From: Sphaerotilus sp.
GTDB taxonomy: Bacteria > Pseudomonadota > Gammaproteobacteria > Burkholderiales > Burkholderiaceae_C
Reading direction: 5' to 3'
Length of the DNA stretch: 46,202 nucleotides
NCBI GenBank assembly: GCA_013299055.1
Contig: JAAFKB010000022.1
Span: 1 to 46,202 of the forward strand
Within the stretch, counting starts at the first letter, position 1. Every line of letters starts with the position of its first letter. The notes below the pieces were generated by a model, which saw nothing but the letters and a program-made list of their open reading frames with translations, was not told where the DNA came from and did not search any database. Below are positions 7,806 through 16,639 of this stretch, piece after piece. A program made the translations under genes and the position numbers.

Positions 7806-8651
7806 TCAGCCTGCAGAACCCAGCCGCCGCGCCAGCTCCAGCACTGTCGCGCTGGTGTTCATCGTGTAGAAGTGCAGCGACGGCACGCCCTGCGCCCGCA
7901 GCCGCTCGCACAGGTCGGTCACGACATCCAGCCCGAACGCCTTGATGCTGGCCGTGTCATCGCCGTAGCTCTGCAAGCGCAGCCGCACCCAGCGCGGGAT
8001 CTCGGCGCCGCAGCCGTCGGCGAAGCGCAGGATGCCGCTCGAATTGGTGATCGGCATGATGCCCGGCACGACCGGGATGTCCAGACCGAGCGCCTGCACC
8101 TCGTCCATGAAGCGCCAGTAGGCGTCGGCGTTGTAGAAGAACTGCGTGATCGCCGAGCTGGCACCGGCCCGCACCTTGGCCGCAAACGCCTGCAAGTCCG
8201 CCTCGGGCGAGCGGGCCTGCGGGTGCATCTCGGGATAGGCGGCGATCTCGATGTGGAAGTGCTCGCCCGTCTCGGCGCGGATGAAGGCCACGAGGTCGCT
8301 GGCGTGGCGGAACTCGCCCATCGGGCCGAAGCCGCTCGGCAGGTCGCCACGCAGCGCGACGATGCGCCGCATGCCCATCGCCTTGAACTGCGCCAGCCGC
8401 TCGCGCACCGAGTCGCGGGTCGCGCCGACGCAGGTGAAGTGCGAGGCGCCGTCCTGGCCTTCGTCGAGGATGGACTGGACGGTCTGCAGCGTGCCGTCCT
8501 GGGTCGAGCCACCCGCGCCGTAGGTGACGGAGCAGAACTGCGGCTTCAGCGCATACAGCGCCTGGCGCACGGCGGTCAGCTTGGCCACGCCCTCGGGCGT
8601 CTTGGGCGGGAAGAACTCCAGGCTCAGCGGGAGGGAAGCGGTCTGGGTCAT
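7806..8651 (-). CDS. metF: 5,10-methylenetetrahydrofolate reductase
   Basis: 281 aa, the length of bacterial MetF, an FAD/NADH TIM-barrel enzyme that makes 5-methyl-THF for methionine synthesis. Family segments: LSLEFFPPKTPEG at the N terminus (catalytic Glu), CSVTYGAGGSTQDGT, IVALRGDLPSG, ITQFFYNADAYWRF and VPGIMPITN. It is the last gene of the minus-strand operon ahcY-tlyA-metF, 19 bp after tlyA, and is therefore probably governed by the SAH riboswitch upstream of ahcY. It closes the methyl cycle: homocysteine released by AhcY is remethylated with the methyl group MetF produces. Confidence 0.97.
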   Translation of the reverse strand: MTQTASLPLSLEFFPPKTPEGVAKLTAVRQALYALKPQFCSVTYGAGGSTQDGTLQTVQSILDEGQDGASHFTCVGATRDSVRERLAQFKAMGMRRIVALRGDLPSGFGPMGEFRHASDLVAFIRAETGEHFHIEIAAYPEMHPQARSPEADLQAFAAKVRAGASSAITQFFYNADAYWRFMDEVQALGLDIPVVPGIMPITNSSGILRFADGCGAEIPRWVRLRLQSYGDDTASIKAFGLDVVTDLCERLRAQGVPSLHFYTMNTSATVLELARRLGSAG

Positions 8652-8670
8652 GGCGGGTCCAGGGACAGGT

Positions 8671-9483
8671 TCAGGGCGTGGCCTTCTTGGGCGTGGGCTT
8701 GGCGATCGGCTTGTCGCCGGACTCCAGGTCGAGGTGGCGCGCCCACAGGAAGAACTCGGTGTTGCCGTTGCCGCCGGTGATGGGGCTCTGGAAGTAGCCG
8801 TGGACCTTCATCCCGGCGTCGCGGCAGCACTGGCGCACGCGCGTCTCGACTTCCGGGAACAGCGCCTTGTTGCGCACGATGCCGCCCTTGCCGATGTGCT
8901 CGGGCTGCAGCTCGAACTGCGGCTTGACCAGCACCAGCAGGTCGGCGTCCGGCGCCATGTAGGCGAACAGCGTCGGTAGCACATGCGTCAGCGAGATGAA
9001 CGACACGTCGGCGACGACCACATCGAAGCTGCCCGGCGCCCACTCCTGCGCGAAGGTCGAATCGCTCACGTCACGGGCGTTGATGCCCTCGTAAGGAACC
9101 ACACGTTCGTCGCCGCGCAGCTTGGCGGCGAGCTGGTCGCGGCCGACATCCAGGCCAACCACCTTGGTCGCGCCTTGCTGCAGCAGCAGGTCGGTGAAGC
9201 CCCCGGTGCTCTGCCCCACGTCGAGGCAGGTGCGGCCCGCCACGCTGAAGCCGCAGCGGGCCATCGCGCCTTCGAGCTTGAGGCCGCCACGCGAGACAAA
9301 GCGCAGCTCCGCGTCGTCGGTGACCTCGACCACGGCATCCTCGGGCACGTCCTCGCCCGATTTGGTCGGCACCAGCCAGCCCTTGGGGCCGCGCCAGCGC
9401 ACGGCCTTGCGCTCGATCAGCCGCTGGGCGGCGGAGCGGGTGGGGGCCATGCCCCGCTGGACGATCAACTGGTCGATGCGCAT
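8671..9483 (-). CDS. tlyA: TlyA-family rRNA 2'-O-methyltransferase (S4 + FtsJ domains)
   Basis: 270 aa. The N-terminal S4 RNA-binding domain (MRIDQLIVQRGMAPTRSAAQ) is followed by an FtsJ-like Rossmann methyltransferase: SRGGLKLEGA, the SAM site CLDVGQSTGGFTDLLLQ, then VVADVSFISL and VKPQFELQP. Homologues are annotated as hemolysin TlyA but act as SAM-dependent ribosomal RNA 2'-O-ribose methyltransferases. The ATG at 9481-9483 starts the S4 domain directly; an upstream in-frame start adds nine unconserved residues. It sits between ahcY (54 bp upstream) and metF, so a SAM-consuming, SAH-producing enzyme is inside the SAH-recycling operon. A Lys/Pro-rich tail (PKKATP) closes the protein. Confidence 0.93.
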   Translation of the reverse strand: MRIDQLIVQRGMAPTRSAAQRLIERKAVRWRGPKGWLVPTKSGEDVPEDAVVEVTDDAELRFVSRGGLKLEGAMARCGFSVAGRTCLDVGQSTGGFTDLLLQQGATKVVGLDVGRDQLAAKLRGDERVVPYEGINARDVSDSTFAQEWAPGSFDVVVADVSFISLTHVLPTLFAYMAPDADLLVLVKPQFELQPEHIGKGGIVRNKALFPEVETRVRQCCRDAGMKVHGYFQSPITGGNGNTEFFLWARHLDLESGDKPIAKPTPKKATP

Positions 9484-9537
9484 GTGGTGTGTCTTTCTGG
9501 GTGGCCCCACCGAGGGGCCGGGTGAATCAACGTCAAC

Positions 9538-10971
<1,434 letters not shown>

Positions 10972-11065
10972 GGCGAAAGAGGCTCCGAAAGATGAGCCGC
11001 TCACTGCATCGACGCGCGGGCCAGTCAGGGGGGTCCGGGGACCGAAAGCGCAGCAACCTTGCCGC

Positions 11066-11107
11066 CTCACCCTGTGCCCTCGCCGCGGATGCGGGCGAGC
11101 GGGTGAG
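11066..11107 (-). promoter_or_regulatory. Candidate expression platform: stem competing with riboswitch P1
   Basis: On the minus strand CTCACCC (11107-11101) can pair with GGGTGAG (11072-11066). This encloses a second stem, CTCGCC (11099-11094) with GGCGAG (11084-11079). The first arm contains the 3' strand of riboswitch P1, so the long hairpin and the ligand-bound form cannot coexist. No U-tract follows, so if it acts it is more likely through RNA stability or translation than as an intrinsic terminator. Confidence 0.4.
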
Positions 11108-11178
11108 CGCCGTTGCCTTGGGGAAGGGGTCCGAGCCTGGGATCGGGTACAAACACCGATCTTGCAACGCTCCTCGGA
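11101..11178 (-). promoter_or_regulatory. SAH riboswitch upstream of ahcY
   Basis: Read on the minus strand, the leader carries the conserved blocks of the SAH riboswitch in order: CCGAGGAGCGTTGCAA (5' side, from about 11177), a variable stem, CAGGCTCGGACC near 11128-11140, and AACGGCGCTCACC near 11102-11114. The pairing GAGCG/CGCTC closes P1, and AGGCTCGG can pair with CCGAGG-type bases as in the known pseudoknot. Position, strand and downstream gene (ahcY) all fit. The family raises expression when SAH accumulates. Recognised by eye; a covariance-model search would settle it. Confidence 0.9.
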
Positions 11179-11189
11179 CACGAGGGCGC

Positions 11190-11195
11190 ATTGTA
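11190..11195 (-). promoter_or_regulatory. Candidate -10 element for the ahcY operon
   Basis: TACAAT on the minus strand lies about 12 bases before the first base of the SAH aptamer, which would start transcription just upstream of the riboswitch. No convincing -35 hexamer is visible at the expected spacing. Confidence 0.4.
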
Positions 11196-11224
11196 GTCCA
11201 CCGCATCCGCCCCACCGCCCCACC

Positions 11225-12427
11225 ATGAACCCCATCGGCACCCCCCATTCCCCGAACGCCACCCGCGTCATGCTGCTCGGCAGCGGTGAACTCGGCAAGG
11301 AAGTCCTGATCGCGCTGCAGCGGCTGGGCGTCGAGACCATCGCCGTCGACCGCTACGACCACGCCCCCGGCCAGCAGGTCGCGCACCACGCCCGCACCAT
11401 CGCCATGGACGACCCCGCCGCGCTGCGGGCGCTGATCGAGGCCGAGCGGCCGGACCTGGTCGTGCCCGAGATCGAGGCCATCGCCACCCAGACGCTCGAA
11501 GCACTGGAAGCCGAAGGGGTCGTGCGTGTCATCCCCACGGCCCGTGCCGCCCGGCTGACGATGGACCGCGAGGGCATCCGCCGCCTGGCCGCCGAGACGC
11601 TCGGCCTGCCGACCAGCCCGTACAGGTTCTGTGACTCGCTCGAAGCGTTGCAGGCCGCCATCGACGCTGGCATCGGCTACCCCTGCGTCGTCAAGCCGGT
11701 GATGAGCAGCTCCGGCAAGGGACAGAGCAAGCTCGACGGCCCGGCCGACGTGGCCACCGCCTGGGACCACGCGATGGCCGGCGGGCGCGTCAGCCACAGC
11801 CGCGTCATCGTCGAGGGCTTCATCGACTTCGACTACGAGATCACGCTGCTCACCGTGCGCGCCCTCGGGGCCGACGGGCAGGTCGAAACCCACTTCTGCG
11901 ACCCGATCGGCCACGTCCAGGTCAGCGGCGACTACGTGGAAAGCTGGCAGCCGCACCCGATGCACCCCGCCGCGCTCGACGAGGCCCGGCGCATCGCCAA
12001 GGCCGTCACCGACAACCTCGGCGGCCAGGGCCTGTTCGGCGTCGAGCTGTTCGTCAAGGGCGCACAGGTCTGGTTCAGCGAAGTCAGCCCGCGCCCGCAC
12101 GACACCGGCATGGTGACGATGATCACGCAGTGGCAGAACGAGTTCGAGCTGCACGCCCGCGCCATCCTCGGCCTGCCGGTGAGCACCGCGCTGAAGAGCC
12201 CGGGCGCCAGCGCGGTCATCTATGGCGGCGTCGAGGCGGCCGGCATCGTGTTCGACGGCGTGGACGAGGCGCTGCGCGTGCCGAACTCGGACATCCGCCT
12301 GTTCGGCAAGCCGGAGAGCTTCGTCAAGCGCCGCATGGGCGTGGCGCTGGTGCACGACGCGGACGTGGAAACGGCGCGCGTGCAGGCCAAGCGGGCAGCG
12401 TCCAAGGTGCAGCCGCGGGTGGCTTGA
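11225..12427 (+). CDS. purT: Formate-dependent phosphoribosylglycinamide formyltransferase (GAR transformylase 2)
   Basis: 400 aa ATP-grasp enzyme making formyl-GAR from GAR, formate and ATP in purine synthesis. Motifs: [12 protein letters not shown] (first Rossmann loop), [25 protein letters not shown], the ATP-grasp lid [11 protein letters not shown], and [15 protein letters not shown]. The ATG at 11225 is used because [19 protein letters not shown] is the family-like start; the frame extends upstream antisense to the ahcY leader. No purine-rich ribosome-binding site is visible before it. It is divergent from ahcY, with 253 bp between the start codons, filled by the riboswitch and leader. 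Confidence 0.96.
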   Translation: MNPIGTPHSPNATRVMLLGSGELGKEVLIALQRLGVETIAVDRYDHAPGQQVAHHARTIAMDDPAALRALIEAERPDLVVPEIEAIATQTLEALEAEGVVRVIPTARAARLTMDREGIRRLAAETLGLPTSPYRFCDSLEALQAAIDAGIGYPCVVKPVMSSSGKGQSKLDGPADVATAWDHAMAGGRVSHSRVIVEGFIDFDYEITLLTVRALGADGQVETHFCDPIGHVQVSGDYVESWQPHPMHPAALDEARRIAKAVTDNLGGQGLFGVELFVKGAQVWFSEVSPRPHDTGMVTMITQWQNEFELHARAILGLPVSTALKSPGASAVIYGGVEAAGIVFDGVDEALRVPNSDIRLFGKPESFVKRRMGVALVHDADVETARVQAKRAASKVQPRVA

Positions 12428-12478
12428 CCCGCTTGCCGCCACAATGGAGCCCTTTTCTGTCCCAACGACCACCGCCCC

Positions 12479-13300
12479 ATGTCCACGTCTGACACCCCGA
12501 TCGTCCCCGAAGAGACCGCACAGCCCGTCGCCGAATCCATCGCCGAGCCTGTCGTGGAGGCTGCCGTCGAGCCTGTGGCGGAAACGGTGGCGGACGCTGC
12601 CGTGGTCAAGGTGCCCGAGATGACCCCGTCCGAATGCGCCCGCCAGCTCAAGGAACGCTTCCCGGCCCTGTTCGCCGGCAGCGCCGCCAAGCCGCTGAAG
12701 CTGCGCATCCAGGCCGACATCAAGGAGCGCGCACCGGGCGTGTTCACCAAGGCGGTGATGTCGGCGTTCCTGCGCCGCCACACCGGCACGACCGCCTACC
12801 TGATCGCGCTGACCAAGGCCGAGCACCGCGTCGACCTCGACGGCCAGCCCGCCGGAGAGATCACCGACGAACACCGCCAGGTCGCCCAGGAAGAGCTGGA
12901 CCGCCGCCGCGCCGTCCACCAGGAGCGCCGCGCCCAGGAAGCCCAGGCCGAGCGCGCCGGTCGCGACAAGGCCCGTGCCGAGGAACGCGCCGCCCAGCAG
13001 CAGCAGCGTGCCGAGCAGGAACTGCAGGAGCAGAAGCGCCGCAACCGTGCGCAGCTGCTGCGCGACTTCGAAAAGACCACGCTGACGCGGGCCAACTTCT
13101 GCGTGCTCAAGGGTCTGCCGGAATCGGACCTGGACCGGGTGCTGGAGCAGGCCCGCAAGGAAGCCGCCGAGTGGGCTGCCAGCCGGCCACCCATGCCTGC
13201 TGACGCCACGCCACGGGACGACCGCCACGCCGCGCGCCCGCCGCGCCGCGAGATGCAGGCCAGCGAAGCCCCACGCCAGGACAAGCGCCGAGCGCGCTGA
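12479..13300 (+). CDS. ProQ/FinO-domain RNA chaperone
   Basis: 273 aa. Residues 1-45 are an acidic, Val/Ala/Glu/Pro-rich low-complexity arm with repeated VAE/EPV units. The ProQ/FinO RNA-binding domain spans about 50-165: ARQLKERFPALFAG, KPLKLRIQADIKERA, SAFLRRHTGTTAYL, then HRVDLDG. After it comes a long charged helix with Gln/Arg/Glu-rich coiled-coil character, a second small helical piece (LTRANFCVLKGLPESDLDRV) and an Arg-rich tail. ProQ-like proteins bind structured sRNAs and mRNA 3' ends. It lies 51 bp after purT in the same direction. A CACAAT element at about 12440 could provide its own promoter. Confidence 0.87.
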   Translation: MSTSDTPIVPEETAQPVAESIAEPVVEAAVEPVAETVADAAVVKVPEMTPSECARQLKERFPALFAGSAAKPLKLRIQADIKERAPGVFTKAVMSAFLRRHTGTTAYLIALTKAEHRVDLDGQPAGEITDEHRQVAQEELDRRRAVHQERRAQEAQAERAGRDKARAEERAAQQQQRAEQELQEQKRRNRAQLLRDFEKTTLTRANFCVLKGLPESDLDRVLEQARKEAAEWAASRPPMPADATPRDDRHAARPPRREMQASEAPRQDKRRAR

Positions 13301-13318
13301 ACAGGGCTGGCCCGCCGC

Positions 13319-14347
13319 TCAGCCGGCCAGCACCGTGATGCGGTCACGGCCGCTGTCCTTGGACGCATAGAGCGCCTGGTCGGCACGCTCCATGAACACC
13401 GCGCCTTCCTCGCCGGGACGGAACAAGGTCAAGCCGATGGACAGGGTCACGCGGGGAGCCTGTGCTTCCTGGGTCGGTCGACGGAGCTGGGCCGTGGCGA
13501 CGCGGGTGCGCACCGTTTCGGCCAGGACCCGGGCCTCCGACAAGCTCCGCGACGGGATGAGCACGGCGAACTCTTCCCCACCAATGCGGGCGGCCAGGCA
13601 GCCCTGCGGTGTGCAATCTTTCAGGATGCCACCGATCACGCGCAGGACATGGTCGCCATAGGGGTGGCCATGGGCGTCGTTGATGCGCTTGAAATGGTCG
13701 ATATCGGCGATGAGCAGACTGGGCCGCTGGTAACGCCGCGCAGGGGTATCGGCCTGCACGAGACAGTCGCGCAGGCACTGGTCGAACGCCCGCCGGTTCG
13801 CCAGACCGGTCAGGCTGTCCAGCCGGGCTTCCTCCTGGACCCGCTGCAGCTCCGCACGCAGCTGGCCGATCTCGCTCTGGCTGGCGGCCAGGCGCTGCTG
13901 CATGTCGGTGACGGCTGTCTGCATCTGGCGGGTCGTGCTCAACAGTTCTTCCAGCGCTGGCGAGTGGGCGCTGCCGGCGAGTTCCTGGCTCAGGCGTGAC
14001 AGCGAGGTACCGTATTGCGCAGTCTGGTCACCCGCGCGGGCGGCGGATTCGGCCATGCCGGTGAGGACGGTGGAGACCCCTTCGGCGGTGCGCTCGACCA
14101 GCGTGGCGTCCAGGCCGCTTCCGGTGACGAAGCGTTTGTGGAGCGCCTCCGCCACCGCCTCGTCCAGCTGCAGGTGCTGGCCGAGGTAGCGGTCCATCGC
14201 GGCACGCAGGGGCGGGTTCTCCCCTCGCACGTATTCGTACCACAGCGTGTAGTTCACGGGGTGCAGCGCACTCCCATGGCGTTTCATGAGCTGCAGCGCC
14301 TGTCGCAAGACATCGGCGCTGCGCTCCATGTTGTCGTGGTATTTCAT
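13319..14347 (-). CDS. Diguanylate cyclase (GGDEF), soluble
   Basis: 342 aa from the ATG at 14345-14347; a longer start exists at 14422 but adds unconserved residues. The N-terminal 170 residues are helical (RSADVLRQALQLMKRHGSALHPVNYTLWYEYV resembles an alpha-helical sensor seen in cytosolic cyclases), ending in a coiled coil that runs into the GGDEF domain. Cyclase motifs: DSLTGLANRRAFD, DIDHFKRINDAHGHPYGD and the active site RIGGEEF. No RxxD inhibitory site is present five residues before GGEEF. It makes c-di-GMP in the cytoplasm. It is divergent from the tandem GGDEF-EAL genes and converges on the ProQ gene with an 18-bp gap. Confidence 0.92.
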   Translation of the reverse strand: MKYHDNMERSADVLRQALQLMKRHGSALHPVNYTLWYEYVRGENPPLRAAMDRYLGQHLQLDEAVAEALHKRFVTGSGLDATLVERTAEGVSTVLTGMAESAARAGDQTAQYGTSLSRLSQELAGSAHSPALEELLSTTRQMQTAVTDMQQRLAASQSEIGQLRAELQRVQEEARLDSLTGLANRRAFDQCLRDCLVQADTPARRYQRPSLLIADIDHFKRINDAHGHPYGDHVLRVIGGILKDCTPQGCLAARIGGEEFAVLIPSRSLSEARVLAETVRTRVATAQLRRPTQEAQAPRVTLSIGLTLFRPGEEGAVFMERADQALYASKDSGRDRITVLAG

Positions 14348-14409
14348 CGGTGTGCCATCCCGGCGAGGTGTCCAAGCATGGTAGGAGGCGACGCACCGCC
14401 CATTCCCCG

Positions 14410-14425
14410 AGAGTGCGGGCACTCT
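14410..14425. promoter_or_regulatory. Perfect 7-2-7 inverted repeat between divergent c-di-GMP genes
   Basis: AGAGTGC-GG-GCACTCT lies 62 bp upstream of the diguanylate cyclase start and 124 bp upstream of the GGDEF-EAL start. A second, weaker hairpin (CCCCC/GGGGG) follows at 14470-14487. It is either a regulator site or an mRNA hairpin; no factor can be named. Confidence 0.35.
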
Positions 14426-14534
14426 GCAATCCAGTTCGTGTCCTGGCGTGTCCCCCGCGGCGAGTCTGTCCCCCTATCCGCAGGGGGTGCGGTGTGGGGT
14501 GCGCATTCGGTCCTTTGCCCTTGGTGGATGGGCT

Positions 14535-14555
14535 GTGACAATTTTTACATGTCAC
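14535..14555. promoter_or_regulatory. Inverted repeat spanning the start codon of the GGDEF-EAL gene
   Basis: GTGACA-N9-TGTCAC with an AT-rich spacer; the ATG of the downstream gene overlaps the right arm. As DNA it could be an operator; as RNA it could occlude initiation. The half-sites are spaced too widely for a CRP or FNR site. Confidence 0.35.
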
Positions 14556-16531
14556 GTCCATCGGCCCTGTTTTCCCGCACGAAACAACACCCTGCCCGCC
14601 GCACCGCAGCCCCCCTGGCAGAGCGTCGAGGTGGCGGAGTGACGGGGTGGCTGGCGAGGTGGCTCTACCGCCGGCTGGCACCACAGTGGCGGTCTGGCGA
14701 GACGGCACACAGCCAGGCCACCGCAGCGCAGATGCTGCACGACTTCGAGACCCAGTCTGACGCCTGGAGCTGGGCCGCCGACCACGAGGGCCGCTTGACC
14801 CACGCGGCCGAGCGCATGGCACGCGAACTCGGTGCCGCCTCGCCCGCACAGCTGCTGGGCGTGCCACTGCTGCAGTTGCTGCGCTTCGGGGAGGGCGGGC
14901 CGTCGCTGGCGATGCAGCAGGGGTTCCGGGATGCCCCTTCGCCCCGGATGCCCGCCGACCATGTCTGGCTGATGGGCTGTCTGGCGGGGCGGACCCCGTT
15001 CCGTGGCGTCGAGGTGCAGGTCCACAGCCCTGCCCGCCACACCCTGTGGTGGTCGGTCAGCGGGGTGCCGGTGCACGACGAGATCGGGCTGCAGATCGGC
15101 TGGCGCGGCGTGGTGCGCGATGTGACGACGCTGCACGAGCAGTCAAGCGCACTGGAGCGGCTGGCGCACGTCGACACGCTCACCGGGCTGGCCAACCGGC
15201 ATGTGCTGCAGTCGCGCACCGAACAGGCGGTGGCGGCGCTGGCCCAGGCGGTGGAGCTGCCGGGCGAGGACACGCCCAGTCCGCTGTCGCTCTACCTGCT
15301 CGACCTGGACAACTTCAAGTCCGTCAACGACCACTTCGGCCACCTCGTCGGCGACCGGCTGCTGCAGGAGGTGGCGCGGCGGCTGCAGGGTTGCCTCGAC
15401 GACAGTCCGCACAGCGGCGTGCTGGCGCGGCTGGGCGGAGACGAGTTCGCGCTGCTGATCGAGCAGCCGCTGCACATCATCGAGCGCGAGGCGCTGGCGC
15501 TGGCGCTGCTGGCCACGCTGCGCGAGCCGTGGACGCCGGAGGATCTGTGCGTCGAGGTGCGCGCCAGCCTGGGCGTGGCAGCGTGGACCGGGCCAGCGCA
15601 CACGGCGTCCTTGCTGCTCCAGCAGGCTGACATCGCGCTCTACGAAGCCAAGGCCGCCGGGCGCGACCTGGTGCGGCTGTTCGACACGGCCATGGGCGAG
15701 CGCATGGCCGAGCGCCACCTCGTCATCCACGAACTCGGCCAGGCGCTCGCGTCGGCACAGCGGACACTGGCGCACCCGGAGCGGCCCGAACCCGAGCGGC
15801 CCTGCGGCCAGCTGAGCGTCCACTACCAGCCGCAGCACGACGTGGCCGACGGACGGCTCACCGGCTTCGAGGCACTGGTACGCTGGCGCCACCCCCAGCG
15901 GGGCTGGATCTCGCCGGCGCAGTTCATCCCGGTGGCCGAGGAAACGGGGCTGGTGGTGGCGCTGGGCGAGTGGGTGCTGCGCCAGGCGTGCCGCGATGCG
16001 GTGGGCTGGGGCGGCGACAGCAAGATCGCGGTCAACGTCTCCGGCGTGCAGCTCGCCAGCCGGCACCTGGTGCGCACCGTGGCGCAGGTACTGGCCGAGA
16101 CGGGGCTGCCACCATTCCGCCTGGAGCTGGAAGTCACCGAGACTGCCGTGCTCGCCGACCCGGCCGCGGCGCGCACGCGGATGCAGTCGCTGCGCTCGCT
16201 GGGCATCGGGCTGGGGCTGGACGATTTCGGCACAGGGTATTCGTCGCTCGCCTACCTGCGCACCTACCCGATCAACACGCTCAAGATCGACCGCAGCTTC
16301 ATCACCGGGCTGTCGGCGGGCACGCAGGCCGACATGATCCTGCGCACCATCGTGCAGCTGGGCCAGGGGCTGGGCATGAAGACGCTGGCCGAAGGCGTCG
16401 AGACGGCCGAGCAGCTCGACACGCTGCGCCGGCACGGCTGTCTGCAGGTGCAGGGCTACCTGTTCGCCGCCGCGATGACTGCGCAAGATGCCGCAGAGCG
16501 TGTATTCCGGGCGCGAAGAATGACCGTCTGA
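14549..16531 (+). CDS. PAS-GGDEF-EAL c-di-GMP enzyme without a membrane anchor
   Basis: 660 aa from the ATG at 14549; a GTG at 14639 is a possible alternative. After a basic start there is a PAS-like region (about 60-200, LHDFETQSDAWSWAADHEGR ... GWRGVVRDVT). The GGDEF domain (about 205-370) carries DTLTGLANRH, DLDNFKSVNDHFGH and intact RLGGDEF. The EAL domain (about 410-650) carries FEALVRWRHP, VNVSGVQL, ELEVTET, LDDFGTGYSS and KIDRSF. Both catalytic signatures are intact. It closely parallels the next gene but lacks its five or so N-terminal transmembrane helices, so it is probably cytosolic. The frame is open upstream, but that part carries no hydrophobic segments. Confidence 0.88.
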   Translation: MSRPSALFSRTKQHPARRTAAPLAERRGGGVTGWLARWLYRRLAPQWRSGETAHSQATAAQMLHDFETQSDAWSWAADHEGRLTHAAERMARELGAASPAQLLGVPLLQLLRFGEGGPSLAMQQGFRDAPSPRMPADHVWLMGCLAGRTPFRGVEVQVHSPARHTLWWSVSGVPVHDEIGLQIGWRGVVRDVTTLHEQSSALERLAHVDTLTGLANRHVLQSRTEQAVAALAQAVELPGEDTPSPLSLYLLDLDNFKSVNDHFGHLVGDRLLQEVARRLQGCLDDSPHSGVLARLGGDEFALLIEQPLHIIEREALALALLATLREPWTPEDLCVEVRASLGVAAWTGPAHTASLLLQQADIALYEAKAAGRDLVRLFDTAMGERMAERHLVIHELGQALASAQRTLAHPERPEPERPCGQLSVHYQPQHDVADGRLTGFEALVRWRHPQRGWISPAQFIPVAEETGLVVALGEWVLRQACRDAVGWGGDSKIAVNVSGVQLASRHLVRTVAQVLAETGLPPFRLELEVTETAVLADPAAARTRMQSLRSLGIGLGLDDFGTGYSSLAYLRTYPINTLKIDRSFITGLSAGTQADMILRTIVQLGQGLGMKTLAEGVETAEQLDTLRRHGCLQVQGYLFAAAMTAQDAAERVFRARRMTV

Positions 16532-16545
16532 ACGACCCGAATCGC

Positions 16546-16551
16546 GATAAT
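16546..16551 (+). promoter_or_regulatory. Candidate -10 for the second GGDEF-EAL gene
   Basis: GATAAT, 88 bases before the start codon, in the 108-bp gap after the first paralogue. The -35 side is poor. It suggests the two paralogues may be transcribed separately. Confidence 0.3.
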
Positions 16552-16639
16552 CGACGCCGTACCAGCTTCTGCATCGCGTTGTTTCCGCCTGTGCGCGGCG
16601 CTGCCATGACCCCATCCCTGAACGCCGCGTGACCTGCGC

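Noticed and set aside
14535..14555. CRP or FNR site over the GGDEF-EAL start
   Set aside because: Half-site spacing (GTGACA-N9-TGTCAC) does not match either consensus; reported only as a dyad.
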